Assembly: GCA_009739215.1 (NCBI GenBank)
Contig: VSJF01000011.1
Span: forward strand, 1,116,001-1,180,000
Direction: 5' to 3'
Source of the DNA: Floccularia luteovirens
Lineage: Eukaryota > Basidiomycota > Agaricomycetes > Agaricales > Squamanitaceae
DNA length: 64,000 bases
Part shown: piece after piece, positions 46,133 through 58,301 of the stretch
Position numbering within the stretch: position 1 is the first letter of the stretch
Layout: each line of letters begins with the position of its first letter
Notes under the pieces: generated by a model
Told to the model about the DNA's origin: nothing
Seen by the model: only the letters and a program-made list of their open reading frames with translations
Database searches by the model: none
Program-made: the position numbers and the translations under genes

Positions 46133-48193
46133 TTACGTCTTGAAAATGCGCAAAAGCCTTGCCTCCGTCACGATACGTGTGCGGCATAACGGGCATTCTC
46201 TGGAAGTCTTCATAACCAGATCCGAACATCCTCTACACATAGAAAGGTGTCTGTATCGGATGAGAATCCAAATTAGTAACTCTTAATACCAATGAATGCT
46301 AACGAAGACACTAACCCGCAATCGACAATTGCAATATTCGCTTCTTCATCTTGACAAATTACACATAACCCAGTTCTTTCCAAATGCCCTGCCATAGCCT
46401 TTTGTGATAAAGGTGGCTTAGGCACAGCAGCGGAATCCGTCTCACCACCTGGGCTGGGTTTGGGACTTTGGGATGAAGCCATCGTCGCTGCTGGATGTCC
46501 TTCTTTCGCTGCATTGCTGTTATCTTCACCCATAGTAATATTCTCATTTGCTTTTCTTGTACTTGCTGCTTCCTCGCCGCCTTCATTTACCGTATCCTGG
46601 GGCACATCCACAGGATTAGCTTCTAAGTGTACTTCACTCTCCCTACTTCCTTCCTCACACTCCCGGTCATCCATCATATCTGCCATTTGTTCCATCTCCA
46701 TCGCCATCCGCTGTCGCAATCGTTCCGTCTTTTCATCTTCCACAAGCGTAATAACCTTCTTCACCAGATCACCCTTTTCCAGCACTTGCCCCGCATTTAC
46801 ATGGTTTGTGAATAATACTTTCTTGAGCGTCGGAATTGACAGTGCAGAAATTTCCTCCAAGGTCATCGAAACTAAATCATCAAGTGGAGGCGGAGGTGGC
46901 GTAACCGGCCGCTGTCGAGGAGGGGTCGATGGAGGTGGTGTCGGCCGCGGTGTTTGGTGCTGCTGCTGAGTGTGGGTATGGGCGTGGGATGGAGGTCGAC
47001 TCGGCATTGACCATTGGGGACGTGTGTTCTGGGCTGGTGGTGGTGGTGGTCGATTGCCTTGATATGGGTTGTACCCACCTGGGTTAAAGTGTCCAGAATC
47101 GCGATGCTGTGTTTGGGGGCGGTATTGGGCATAAGGTTCGGAATATGGCCGTGGAGATGGTGTGTTATTGGATGGATGGGGGGTTGGACGCGGCATAGTC
47201 GGCGGATGAGGAGGAGCATTGTGATATTGTGGTTGTGGTTGCGGATTCGGACTATCAGGTGCAAGGTCTGGTCGAGCAAATTCAGGGGGAGGTGGCGTAG
47301 CTGACGGTCTTGATGGGAGGGTCGGAGGTTGTTGTGACGCACTCTGTCCAACACGGGAGAACAGTCCCCTAGGACGGTTTCCTGTAGTTCGATCTGGTAC
47401 GGAATACTTCCTGTAAAAGTTCTATACGAAATTCCAGTCAATATATGCGCCATGCAAGTGTAATAACAGTACCTCATTCGTGCGTGGTAGACACCCATTT
47501 GTACCCTATAAATGCAACAAAATTAGTTCTTGACAATAAAATAATGAATCATAACGCACTCGAGCACAGATAATGGCATCGATGAGATCATCCTTCTCAA
47601 CCGCACGATCAATCTTAATGTTATACGCATTTACGTATTTCTTCAACTTCGACAATGGCAGAGATTTAAGATAGTTTTTCCCTCCTGCCGTAACTGAACT
47701 TACTCATTAGCTCTTTCATCCCAAACTGTCCCAAAAAAAAGAAAATAGGTTTATTATCAACCATCTTTGTATTTTTATTCATCTTGATGATCTTTCAAGG
47801 AAAAAGGCAATATGAAATTGAGAAACCCACTTGTTAAGTACTCTATACAGAATCCACAAACATTCGTTGCTTCATATCCTGTATCACCGATACGTGGCAT
47901 TAACGCTTGGAAGTCGCTACAGTTATGGCAATACATGTATCCTGTAGGACCGATACGCATATATCACCAGAAAAAGGAAACAAGTTCCATCAGAACAGCC
48001 TCAACAAGAGTGGGAAAGCCAAACGGCCGACCCATAGAACGTAGGGAGTCATACCACAATGATTGCATTTCCTTGATCTAGTAAATATCATATTGAACTC
48101 TTTGTTGCACTTCCGACACGCTTCACTATTCAGCTGTTCGGATTGCGGCGGAGGTCCGCTAAGGAGAGGAAACCCTCGTCTTGCATCGCTCAT
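46133..48193 (-). CDS. FYVE-type and RING zinc-finger protein (CARP/rififylin-like E3 ligase)
   Basis: Predicted endosome- or membrane-associated ubiquitin ligase with an N-terminal FYVE-like finger and a C-terminal RING, the layout of rififylin/RNF34. The FYVE part reads CRKCNKEFNMIFTRSRKCNH, CGYMYCHNCSD and VCGFCIEYL, with RSRKCNHCG at the basic lipid-binding position. A SAP-like helix pair (LKSLPLSKLKKYVNAYNIKI) and a second one (ISALSIPTLKKVLFTNHVNA) flank a Pro/His-rich linker. The RING is CVICQDEEANIAIVDCGHLS, MCRGC and ECPLCRTRI, followed by IFKT. About six exons join in frame. Start at 48193 (MSDARRGFPLLSG) is the first in frame. Confidence 0.88.
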
Positions 48194-48842
48194 CGTTTAC
48201 GCAACAACCTTTGGAGTGAGAAAGTGAAAGTAGAGTCGCTGTGAAAGCCAAAGTCCGTTGAAGATGGAGGAAAGGAAAGAAAGTGGGTATCTTATAAAGG
48301 CTTTGCAATGGGGGTAGAGCTAGACACCTTGGTAAGCGCAACATTCCTAGAATGTGCTAGAGGTGTTTTACCACACGTGATCATTCTGCTATTCGTAATT
48401 TCCGAGGTTCTGCTAGCTATATTCTACTCTACGTATTTCTTCATATTTCTATACTACAACAATCTTCGAATTCTTTGTGATTACAGTCCTTTACAGCTTT
48501 CTTGCTGTTTCACATCAAACACCGCTTCTCTCCCCGCAGCATGCCATCTAGTAAGCGCAATCTAAACGCAACGTTTTTTTACACGCCTAGTGGCACAGAC
48601 TTCCAGAACCCCTAAAACCAAACATAGCTTTGGTTTACTACGAGTTACAATATACATCGGTCCGATGGCTGAACCGCTGACGACTCACAGCTATAAGTAC
48701 TCTACGCTACTCTTGACTCCATGAGTCATGACCAGGATTTACGCGTTTCATATGTCGCACGTGACACTCTCAGATGCAATTTATAAACGCAAACCTGAGA
48801 GCGCGTTAGTTACGAACAGTTCAAATTGTCAAGATAAACACC
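48194..48842. promoter_or_regulatory. Divergent promoter region of FYVE/RING and histidine phosphatase genes
   Basis: 649 bases between divergent start codons. It carries CACGTG E-boxes at 48374-48379 (181 bases above the FYVE/RING start) and 48758-48763 (80 bases above the phosphatase start). A plus-strand open stretch at 48308-48565 is hydrophobic but lacks any supporting feature. Confidence 0.45.
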
Positions 48843-49977
48843 ATGATCACTGTTACATTTGTGAGTTTCAAAATGGCAAAATCATGGCAAGATAGCTGAT
48901 ATAATTCCATGTTCAGATTAGACATGGTGAGAGCGAGGATAACTTGGTGAGATATCACGTTATCTTATCAATTCCCAATGATCTCTGCGATGCTAACACC
49001 AATCCAAATTTTAGAAACAGATATGGGCAGGTTGGCGAGACGCGCCGCTCACAGAATTAGGTCAGTCATACCTACCTAGTAACTCTATATACCGCTGTAA
49101 CCCTTTGTCAAAGGTCAAAACGTTCGTTAACACCTTCTTGCCACTCCACTTGATCTACCATGATGATAAACTACAGCAAGCGCAAGCCCTTGCAGAAGCT
49201 CTATCATGCACTCGTACAACCCACATCTACGCCTCCCCTCTCAAACGCGCCCACTCAACCGGGTTAGCCGTCCACTCTGCTCAACCAGACCCGAAACCCC
49301 ACTTCTCTCTCTCTCCTCTGCTGCGCGAACAAACTTATGGCATCGCAGAAGGCTATCCGTGGGTTTTGATCCCACCAGATGATACACCAAACGCGGAATT
49401 ATATGCGCGTAACATTTTCCCCGTTTTATACGGAAGACATGAAAAATACCCTGATGGAGAGAGCTTGGAGGACGTTGCGATCCGCGGAAGACACGCTCTC
49501 CGCGAATGTGTACTTCCCCATCTTAAAGAAGATGGCGCTCATATCGCACTTGCGAGCCACGGTCGGTTCATTACGGAGATGCTGGATGAATTAGTAGCGT
49601 TGGACCCAGATTTGGAAAGAGATATCAGGGTGTCTGGATTAGTTAATACAGGTTGGACACGGGTACAGGTTGCCGTGAAGGTAAGTAAATTCAATTTTGG
49701 CATTTAAATTTATGTGGCATTTTCTTCTGGCGCGTGATTGATATAATCTAATAGGAGGGTCATATAGGCGATCTGGACCCGGCAAAGCCTCCACCATTGA
49801 ATGTACACATAACACACCTAAACAACAGTGATCATCTCCGTTCTCTGGTCAGTCGTCATCAATTGCTCACATATTTTAACGGTACCTGAACTTTCGCAGG
49901 CTCCAGTAATAAGAAAAGGTGAAGATCAATCGAATGCAGACTCCAAGGGATTTTTTGGTGGTGCAGAGATAAAATAG
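48843..49977 (+). CDS. Histidine phosphatase (phosphoglycerate mutase-like) family protein
   Basis: Cytosolic phosphatase or mutase of the histidine phosphatase superfamily. Small first exons give MITVTFIRHGESEDNLKQIW and AGWRDAPLTEL, with the catalytic RHG. Then come QALAEALSCTRTTHIYASPL and KRAHSTGLAV (the second active-site Arg region), LREQTYGIAEGYPW, PDGESLEDVAIRGRHALREC, and HIALASHGRFITEML with the second catalytic His. Six or so exons; the acceptor after LTEL is best placed at a GCAAG, giving AQALAEAL in frame. The protein, about 280 residues, resembles fungal 6-phosphofructo-2-kinase/phosphatase-like or Pmu1-type members, but the substrate cannot be read from the sequence. Confidence 0.9.
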
Positions 49978-50123
49978 ATATTTCGTATACAATAGATAAA
50001 TTACCGGAATAAGTTACTCCCCGAAAGGAATGGAAACAGTACAAATACCATAGATCTATGTGACCCCTGAAGTGAATCCCACTAGTACATTATTAGCGGC
50101 CAAGAATAACAAAAGTCAGTTCA

Positions 50124-51377
50124 TCACTGCAGCCCCAAACCGACTCGTTTGTCCTTTGTTGGATAAGCCCACCCTGACAATGAGCGGCTACGACGGTGAA
50201 TTAATTTTGATATTGAAACCCGAGACACCTTGCTCGTGTCCTTCTGTAGATTCCCAAGTGAACGGCTGAATAAAGGTTCGCTGTGCGTTCGTGTATGTCC
50301 CGTCGGCTCTTCGAGAGAGCCCATAAACACCGCCATAGGTGATAGCAGTGGCGAGTAATAGGTAGGCGACCCTTCTTCCAAGGAAATGATGCAAGAAAGA
50401 GGTTCTGATTTCCGTGTGTCCGCTCGTTGCTCACTGTCGGATGTGATACTTGTCGTCATGCAATAAGGTTGTTCGGCTTGTTGTTGAGCAAAGTAAACAG
50501 AGTCAGAAAGTATGGGACTGTCAGAAGTAGGTGGACGCGGAGGTCTCGTCGGTCCTTGGGTGTGCAGGGAGACGGGGGAGGAAGAGACTGATAAGAATGT
50601 ACTAGCTGATGAAGATGAGTTCCTTCGCGAGTTAATGTAATCCGAGGAAGTGATCGAAAATTTGCTTCTTGGACACCTAGCACTATCAGTTTCTTTGATA
50701 TTCCGTTCGATACTTCCGGCATCCACAGCTTTTTCCTTGTCATTGTCACCCCGTACGGAAGATCGCATCCAAGAATGAGTTTTATCCATGATTCCAACAG
50801 CAGTTCGAGGACCACAGCATGACCCCCAAATCCGTGGGTTCAAGATGAAAAAGAGGCACATAGTTAATAAGACCAAGCCAAGAATAATTCCACCGAGAAT
50901 AGAAAGTTTGTGCATTGGCGTGCTTGCAATCGCTTTGTCGGGTGTTGAGGTAGGATATTTGGGATTCAGAGGTTGCGGTCGTGTAGTAATGATTACCAGC
51001 CCCGGACCATGTGAGACGATGGCTGTGGGTGTTTCAATGATCGATGGCAACGTGTTTGGAGAAGGAAGGCTGCTAGAGACTAAATCCGGTGTTGCTGTGA
51101 TTGTGGGTCCAACGCCTGTACTTTGTTGATGCATGGCAGCCATTGACATGAATACATCAGCGAGTGGCGGGAGTGCGTTATTATTGCTGGCCCCTTGAGC
51201 GAGTTCATCATAGACAGGCCAGTTGTATATTGTCATAGGTTGATCGTCCCGCCCATACAATGCACTGCGTCTGGTAACCAGGGATTGTCGCCATGCGTGA
51301 TGACGTGCAGGAGCTGCGTGTATGCCGCCAATGACGGCCGATAGGGTCCAGACAATAGAGAATGAAGTCATACGCAT
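50124..51377 (-). CDS. Single-pass membrane protein with signal peptide, function unknown
   Basis: Not recognised as a named family. An intronless frame of 417 residues begins with a signal peptide (MRMTSFSIVWTLSAVIGGIH, cleavage expected after HAA). The outside part, to about residue 155, is Ser/Thr/Pro-rich. One membrane helix spans about residues 158-179 (LSILGGIILGLVLLTMCLFF), followed by a Cys pair and about 235 cytosolic residues rich in Ser, with possible phosphosites and a basic end (SKLIHRRSRSLSGWAYP). Such plans occur in fungal cell-wall sensors and other surface proteins. The frame extends upstream to 51467, but the start at 51377 is the one that places the signal peptide first. 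Confidence 0.75.
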   Translation of the reverse strand: MRMTSFSIVWTLSAVIGGIHAAPARHHAWRQSLVTRRSALYGRDDQPMTIYNWPVYDELAQGASNNNALPPLADVFMSMAAMHQQSTGVGPTITATPDLVSSSLPSPNTLPSIIETPTAIVSHGPGLVIITTRPQPLNPKYPTSTPDKAIASTPMHKLSILGGIILGLVLLTMCLFFILNPRIWGSCCGPRTAVGIMDKTHSWMRSSVRGDNDKEKAVDAGSIERNIKETDSARCPRSKFSITSSDYINSRRNSSSSASTFLSVSSSPVSLHTQGPTRPPRPPTSDSPILSDSVYFAQQQAEQPYCMTTSITSDSEQRADTRKSEPLSCIISLEEGSPTYYSPLLSPMAVFMGSLEEPTGHTRTHSEPLFSRSLGNLQKDTSKVSRVSISKLIHRRSRSLSGWAYPTKDKRVGLGLQ

Positions 51378-51890
51378 ATTTCCAGATGAAAGAATGTGAT
51401 GCCGTGTGGGCTTTGATGGGTAGTAAAGGTGTAGAAAGATGGCGAAATTTTTACAAAACTTTGACATTAAGGGGAGTATTTATTTAATTCCTCGTTTAGA
51501 GTGGCTGCCATCTACTGCTAGTGGCGTGTGGCGGACATTCCATTGTACAGCCCGCCACCAGAACCGAGTGTTCCAAAATGGACTGAGTCAAAAAGGACCC
51601 TTGGTTCACCTTGGGGAGTGAGTCACTTCTGAGGTTCGTCCAGAGTTCACATGCACAGGCCATTTATGGATTAAACACGCAGAACTCGCTGTTCATGGTA
51701 TCCGTAATGGTGCTGTATTTGCCCATTTGTGGTATCGCCATCAGAATCAAACAGAGACAATCTCATTTATTCTAATTCCAGTTTGAGCAGAGCTGTTAAC
51801 TCGCAAAATGTTAAAAGAAATTCATTCAAGTCGGGTCAAGATGATTATAAGAAAAATCCCTTTTCTACACTCTTCTCGTTGTGCTTGTGC
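51378..51890. other. Intergenic region upstream of two divergent genes
   Basis: This 513-base gap contains the promoter of the membrane-protein gene and the upstream region of the next plus-strand gene. The frame of the latter stays open back to 51729, so its start could lie inside this gap. Confidence 0.35.
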
Positions 51891-52813
51891 ATGACATTTC
51901 ATTCGTTCCGTCTTGATCCTTCTATCCCAGGTCTGCGGCAGTCTGCTTCAAACCTTCCTTCTGGCGTCCAAGAGCCTTTCCAAGGTCAAGATCACGCTAT
52001 GAATTCTAACCTGCAACGGTCTAGAAGGAGTTCTCGGGATAACATGGGCCACTCATATGCTACTCAGGTGCTGCTTACGTCTTACCAGCCGGTGTGAATG
52101 TTACATTCTCTGCTTACGAGCTCGTTATTACTTCGACAGTCTGGTTCTTCTCTTCTCAGTACTTTTCAACTACAGGTCTTGCTACATTCATTCGGACCCA
52201 GTGACTATTCTATTAACGACGATTTAAGCAGCAGGCTCCTAGCATGTTGACTACACAGCCTTACGATAATACTGGTGGATATTCGCAACACCACCCAGGA
52301 CACTTCTCTGCAATGCTACCCCAACAACGTGCTACTGTTATGTCAATTCTTGCAGACAACCTCGTCCTTGTTGCTGAACGACTTCGCACAATCAATGGCT
52401 CCTATGAAGAAACTCCTGACTTCTTTCTTGATCTTGTCCAAGCAGTCGATAAAGCGTTAGCAAGTACCGAACGAACCCTGGCCACTCAACCTCTTCAAGT
52501 ATCTAGTAACTTTGGTGACACAGGTATGACAAGAAGGGGGAGGAGAAATTCCAGGCGAACTGACCCTCATCTGCAAGAGCGAAGCAGACACCGAACAAGA
52601 ACGTCTCGTCCGAGATCTACTATGTCTGAGACTAGAACCGCTGCTCCGGCGCATAGCCACTATAGATCAACTCCTGCACTGTATACTTCCTATCCTGAGA
52701 TGTCCACCGCTATCACTGCAAATGTTCCTACTGCGTTTTTCCCAACCCCAGATCTGTCAAATCAAGCATCTGGTTCTAGGCCTCCAAGAAGCACAAGATC
52801 TCAGTATTCTTAG
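51891..52813 (+). CDS. Hypothetical low-complexity protein
   Basis: Not recognised. Two exons are proposed: the first contains LDPSIPGLRQSASNLPSGVQ and ends HSYATQ, the second begins QQAPSMLTTQPYDNTGGYSQ. Joining them needs an intron of about 160 bases from the GTGCTG near 52070 to the acceptor just before 52230. The only ordered-looking segment is TVMSILADNLVLVAERLRTI with DFFLDLVQAVDKALASTERT, a likely helical pair. The rest is Ser/Arg/Thr-rich and ends SGSRPPRSTRSQYS. Start could be 51891 or 51729. Confidence 0.45.
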
Positions 52814-53089
52814 CTTTTCTTATTTTTCAATGAGCCCTTCTCGGACTGTAGCCTTTATTTGTTGAATATTAAAAATATAGTTAGAGCTTGGGACTTTGTA
52901 TTGGGTTGTGATATTCTTTTTTCTTTGTAATGTGGCCACGTTTTTGACCTAAATACAGACAATTACTAAACAGGAAACGATAAGTGTCACGGATATGTCC
53001 ACTTTCATCCGTGTCCATCACCATATACTCGCAAACTAGTTACTTCAAATACCAACACATCTCATCGTAGCAAAAAGGCTGGCTACAAC

Positions 53090-54020
53090 ATGTCAATAGA
53101 TCCGTACCATGCAGTTCAGCAGGAAATCCAAACTTCGTTGCAGAATGCGTCGCAGCTGCATTCCTCATATGTCAGAATTCGCAGCATGGCGCGAGAAGAT
53201 AGCGAGGAGCTGATATATGCAAGGAATGAAGTAGGTAGCATCTATCTATACCATATCCCGACTCCTTCCTAAAACTCCTCGTCACAGTTGAAGGCGTCAC
53301 TTGCAACTCTGGAAGCTGACCTTGAAGACCTTGAGGAGAGTGTGAAGTAAGTTCCTCAGGCATTTTGTGGTTGTGGCAAGAGTTAAAAGTGGGTATGAAG
53401 AATTGTAGAGTCCACAGACGCCAGGATGTTTGGGCTCGACGATGCAGAGGTGCTTAAACGTCGGCGGTATGTCGAGCATGTAAGGAAGGAGATACAGGTG
53501 CGTCCATCTCTGCTATTCCTGCTATGTAACCAGGTGTAGATATATTCATCTCTCGCAAGTCTAGAACATGAGGGCCAGTGTTACAGCACCAAATTCCTTG
53601 AATCAACCACAGCACCACAACTCGAGCTCACCTATTTCTCCTGCGCAAGATACAGATGAACAGTCTGCATGGGCACGCGAAGAACAACAGGTATGTTGCA
53701 TTGTATACTGAAACTTCTCGTTTACTTACAAGACTGTACAGCTAATGATTCGCGAGCAAGACCGTACTATGGATTCAATTGCGGGTACCCTTGACACAAT
53801 AGCACGCCAAGCTAGCATGATGGGTCAAGAAATCGGAGAACATGTCGAGATTCTAGGTGATCTCGAACAGAATGTTGACAAGACAGACACAAAATTGAGT
53901 AGTGCAATGCTGCGGATGCGCAAGTTCCTTCGCGACTCGGAAGACAAGGGGAGTGGTTGGTGTATCATCATACTTATTATCGTGTTGGTTGCACTATTAC
54001 TTGCTGTTATCTTAATTTAA
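53090..54020 (+). CDS. TLG1: Qc-SNARE of the Tlg1/syntaxin-6 type
   Basis: Late-Golgi/endosome SNARE. Five exons give MSIDPYHAVQQEIQTSLQNA and VRIRSMAREDSEELIYARNE, the syntaxin-6 N-terminal three-helix domain, continued by LKASLATLEADLEDLEESVK and ARMFGLDDAEVLKRRRYVEH. The SNARE motif is LMIREQDRTMDSIAGTLDTI, ARQASMMGQEIGEHVEILGD, with the central layer glutamine expected in the GQEIGEH segment, then DLEQNVDKTDTKLSSAMLRM. A C-terminal anchor (GWCIIILIIVLVALLLAVIL) ends the protein with almost no luminal tail. About 230 residues. The assignment to Tlg1/syntaxin 6 rather than Syn8/syntaxin 8 rests on the N-terminal domain. Confidence 0.88.
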
Positions 54021-54303
54021 TTTTTATGTACCAAAATTTGCTACTTCACATGGAATCATCTACACGAGTACCCTCTTATACAGTTCATTCATGATAATAC
54101 ATATCTGGTGTTTAGTCTGGTCTATTGGTGTCACCGTTTTTCACGAGGTTTAAAACTGAGTTCTCTCGAAGGAAGGAAGTCTTTGGTTAGTAGTCAAACT
54201 CCGTTATCATTGTGGTGGCATGGACGGGCATGTGCATGAGTACTTATTCATGGCATAGATATGGATGGAAAGTGAATGTATAAAAGGTGGTAGGTAACAG
54301 TGC

Positions 54304-54941
54304 TCATGCAATAAGCTTCACAACACCACCAGCCTCATTGATTTTTGCTCTAGAATATGAAAAGAAAATCAATATTTAGAATCAAGCAGACGAGCATAAA
54401 GCCAATGGAAAACGTACTCTGCTTTTGCTGACACAGAGCGTGCTTTTACTATGAAGGGCAACTTTGGTAATCTTATGGTCAAGTTATGTCAGTTATGAGA
54501 CTGTCTGATTGCGATAAAAGCCTAGTACTCACTGTCCGTTACCTAGCACTTTTCCATATCCAAATTTGAGTGTGTCAATTACAGGTACAACGGTCGAGCT
54601 CTCTGTCAATTCCTTCTTCTCTTCTTCTGGTATAAGACTCCAGAGTTTATCGACATTGATAATTGGACGCCAGTACGCATTGCGGGTCAAGTGGAAATGG
54701 CGCATACCGACTTTACCAAAGTAACCAGGATGGTACTTATCGAAGTTAGTTCTATAATACACAGACGTTAAATGGCATCAATTATAAATGAGAATAGCTT
54801 GAGAGAGGTTGCTAACCGGTGATGGTGCGCACCACCAGCAAGACCACGACCACCTGGATGTTTGCGGTGTTTGCCAACACGTCCGTGACCGGCCGATACG
54901 TGGCCGCGGTGCTTGCGAGTTTTTGAAAGATGTGTCGGCAT
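54304..54941 (-). CDS. RPL28: 60S ribosomal protein uL15 (L27a/Rpl28)
   Basis: Large-subunit ribosomal protein uL15. The start [20 protein letters not shown], then [20 protein letters not shown], is nearly invariant in eukaryotes. After intron 1 the protein continues [20 protein letters not shown] and [15 protein letters not shown], and the last exon ends [20 protein letters not shown]. Three or four exons; about 150 residues. The gene may have a non-coding 5' exon upstream, since the 5' region carries further splice-like signals. Confidence 0.95.
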
Positions 54942-55668
54942 TGCGTTCTGTTCTTAAGAGAGTTTGTGTTAGTTCACAATAATACCAAGATCAAAATTAT
55001 CCCATATCAGTGCGGCATCCAACTGAGAATTCATACATCCATCCCAAAACCCAGCCATTTTTCTCCGCAGCACTACAGAATGGTACTCCGGAACGCTCCA
55101 AGCAAGAGATCCAACAGAAAAAAGTATTTGGGACACTAACCTTGAGGGTTTGTCGGTTGGTGGACAGGCAGCGACGACGGATCTGTCCATCCTTTCCAAA
55201 AGCTGCGCCACTTTGCAAACAACACCAAATAACCTTCTTAATTCTGATTCTAAGTTCAACTAGCACTCTCATTGACGACCTTACATACCAACACATACAA
55301 CGGAGAGTCGGTTTTGTGGCTATATTTTCTAGTAGTAAGCTGTCAGTTACCTCCTGCTTTCTAACGGTATTAATAACTGTATCTTAATGGCCAACCTTCC
55401 GATCTTCTCATTGAATACGAATAACTCAGATCTTCTGTTCATTAAAATCTCAATCACGGTATTGGAAAACTCTGCTTCAGACTAACAGAATCAACCTGTA
55501 AGTGTCTGTGATGATCTTACTCCTTCAGGGCAAATTAGAGCGTCAGTCATTCGTCAATTTATGAAATGAAATTTTGTTCTGCGACAATCCGTACCTACGT
55601 TACGATCAACTCTCCATAATCGCTATGCCTTTCGTGCAATTCTCCATACTAATATCAATATCTAGGCA
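54942..55668. promoter_or_regulatory. Divergent region between RPL28 and RPB11
   Basis: 727 bases between divergent start codons. Overlapping open stretches exist on both strands at 54969-55387 without family resemblance. The C/T-rich tracts suit ribosomal protein gene promoters and leaders, but no consensus was identified. Confidence 0.4.
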
Positions 55669-56243
55669 ATGAACGCACCAAACCGACACGAACTTTATGT
55701 TTTAGAGGATGGCGAAAAGCCGTGCGTTATAATTCTACAATCATTGAGTGAAAGTGCTCAACACTTGTGGGTCAATATCAGAGTGGAAGTAATTGAAGAT
55801 ACCAAAATCCCGAACGCCGCAACTATCAAAATAGTGAAACAAGACCACACTTTAGGCAATATGCTTCGTGGGTATGTATCACTTCTAGCAGGTGATAACT
55901 TTTTTGATGTTTTATAAAAATCACGTCTGGGAACAGGCAGTTACTTTTAATGCCGCAAGTTCTTTTCGCCGGATACAAAGTACCCCATCCGTTACATCCC
56001 TATTTCCTTATCAAAATACAAACAGATGGAACGATGACGCCCCAGGCAGTGCTTGAACAGGCATGTACGAAACTGATAGGTACTATGTCTTCACTGGAAA
56101 CGAAGTTCAAGAGAGAGTTCTCGTTTAAGGACGTCGAAGGTACAGTAAGTGGTGTCACCGCTGGACTGGGTGTAGAAGATCCGTATGGCGGGACCGGAGG
56201 TGCTGGCGCTTGGGGTAGAGGGCGTGATTATCTGGACTTCTAG
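55669..56243 (+). CDS. RPB11: RNA polymerase II subunit Rpb11
   Basis: Assembly subunit of RNA polymerase II that pairs with Rpb3. Exon 1 gives MNAPNRHELYVLEDGEKP; an intron of about 60 bases joins VEVIEDTKIPNAATIKIVKQ and DHTLGNMLRG, the conserved alpha-like dimerisation motif. Exon 3 reads QLLLMPQVLFAGYKVPHPLH with IKIQTDGTMTPQAVLEQACT, and a Gly-rich end (GGTGGAGAWGRGRDYLDF) typical of basidiomycete Rpb11. About 140 residues, full length. Confidence 0.95.
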
Positions 56244-56503
56244 TTCAATCTGTTATGCTGTTATTTCGTCATTGTATCACATAAACTAATTGTATATATT
56301 CCCTATTCAATTCTCGTTTTCCGCGGTTCCAGTTTCCGGTTATGAACGGAAATCTTCCGTCTCCGCAGGACGCCGTTGATAAATCGTAAGATATATTATC
56401 TCAGGCTATACTCACGGCCGTTAATTACAGCTTTACAGCAGGTGACTAAGATACTATTTAGGCAGCGAATAGCCGTTAACAAAATATCAATGATGAACTG
56501 CAT

Positions 56504-58301
56504 CTATTTATGTTGTTTAAAGCGTTTTAGTCGCTTCTTCTCCTTTTCTTCCATCATGATTTGTTTCTTTCTCTGTGTTTGGCTGATCAAGTTCTCTTCT
56601 TTGTCTTCTCGAGATACCTGTGCCATATACTCGTCAATACAATCTTCCATCTTCTCCTGAATGAGTAACGCAGGGTCTTTCCCCAAAGTAACGTCTTCTG
56701 GTCGGACATCCCATTGAAAATCAAAACCCCACCCATGCACGCCTACCACATCCGGAGATTCGGACGCCGACGACGCTGATATCAACCCTCCTTCCTCACG
56801 CCACCATTTGACAAAGTATACAGCGGCCCGGCCAAGATCCACCTCCCCTCCTCTTTTCATCATTCCCATGCGTTTTGCAAGTTGTTCTAGAAAAACGTCT
56901 AGATCGTTGGTAGGGGGAACCCCTGGCCGTAAAAGGCATAAATACGCCGGCGCTGATGATTTATGAAACGTGATGAGATCAGTTGACATCTAGCGTTAAG
57001 ATTTAACCGCACGGATAACTAATACGCACAAATGGGATTGAGGATGTTCAGCCTGTATAACAGATACCCTGCTAAAGCTTCCATGTCGTACAACCCTTCT
57101 TTAATTCCCGCTGTAAGATTCGGTAAGGAACAAAAAGGTTCTCTTATCAGTACACCGATTTCATGAACTAACCAGAAACAGGCAAGGATGTTACGTACCA
57201 ATCAGTGCAAGTTTGACCCCTCTTTCGGCGCCATCCGTGCCGTGTCCTAAGAAAGGTAGCATTACTCCAGGACTATCGTACGAGTACACCAATGGGTCTT
57301 GGGACAGTTTCAGACGTGTGGAAAGGGCCTGAGTCATGCCAGGGTGCGCCGATGTCCGTAGAGCTTTCGGTGTCCCTAAAGTCATAAAAATAAAGATTAG
57401 AGTTAGATGAAATGAAATGAGGATATTAGACCTTACGTCCTTTGATACCCATGGTGCGAAGTGCGTTCAAAAGGGTGGATTTACCGACGTTTGGCATTCC
57501 AATTACTAGAACGTTAAGCTCTAGAGCATGAGGATGCTGCTTTGCTATATCTGTATACACAAAAACAAAGAATTCAGGTGAGTTGTGTTTGGAAACACTC
57601 TCGAAGTACGCTAAATTCCAGGAATAGACAACATACTTACTAAGATCTCATTCAAGTCGCGAATGTCCCGCGGCCTGTGCCATGAAGCAAAGAGTAGTCG
57701 CTGATGGGGGAATTTTTTAGCCATTGCCTTCTTCAGAGGCTTTCGACGGGTTAGGTACTATTTTTTTATAACACTCAAAATAGGTATCTTGCCTCTATTC
57801 CCCACTCGGGAACAAGATCTCGTTTGTTCAAAACGACAAGATGTTCACAAGCCTCAGCATCTACGATACGACGGGAAGGGTTATTCAGATCCCATCCACG
57901 TTCAGCTCTCCACTTCCTGAGAGCACCTATGCACAGTTGTTAGCAGGTGTGAAATGTCAGTTGAGCAAAGATTGACTGTGATAGAAGCATCAAGAATCAG
58001 CTTCTTGAGACACGAGCGCGGGAAAAAAAAACGAAGGAACACCCGCAGTTTTGCTAATATAGCGAGCGTACGTGTGGGTTATAAGAAACAATTTTGCCCG
58101 ACGAGCACGCAAGAATCAGTCTAGCACACCTTCTAGCGATCTGTTAATACTAGTCAACGGTAGACGAGAGTCTCTGATCTCCAACACAACATCCGTCCTA
58201 TTAAGCAATGCAGGGAGCATCCGCGTGAATTTCATCATGTGTCCGGGGAACCATGATGGAGGGTTTGGCAGTAATGGCATGGCAAGACGGGCTAGAGCCA
58301 T
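56504..58301 (-). CDS. MTG1: Mitochondrial ribosome-associated GTPase 1 (Mtg1)
   Basis: Circularly permuted GTPase of the YlqF/Mtg1 class that matures the large mitochondrial ribosomal subunit. The start MALARLAMPLLPNPPSWFPG continues HMMKFTRMLPALLNRTDVVL and EIRDSRLPLTS. The permuted motifs follow: VVLNKRDLVP (G4), then LNVLVIGMPNVGKSTLLNAL (G1/P-loop GMPNVGKST), then the G3 segment YSYDSPGVMLPFLG. The C-terminal domain and a basic Lys-rich tail (MMEEKEKKRLKRFKQHK) complete about 430 residues. Several short introns. The presequence is weakly basic; import is inferred from the family. Confidence 0.92.

Noticed and set aside
46460..47498. Open frames on both strands overlapping the FYVE/RING gene
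   Set aside because: They lie over the Pro/His-rich linker and show repetitive composition without family features.
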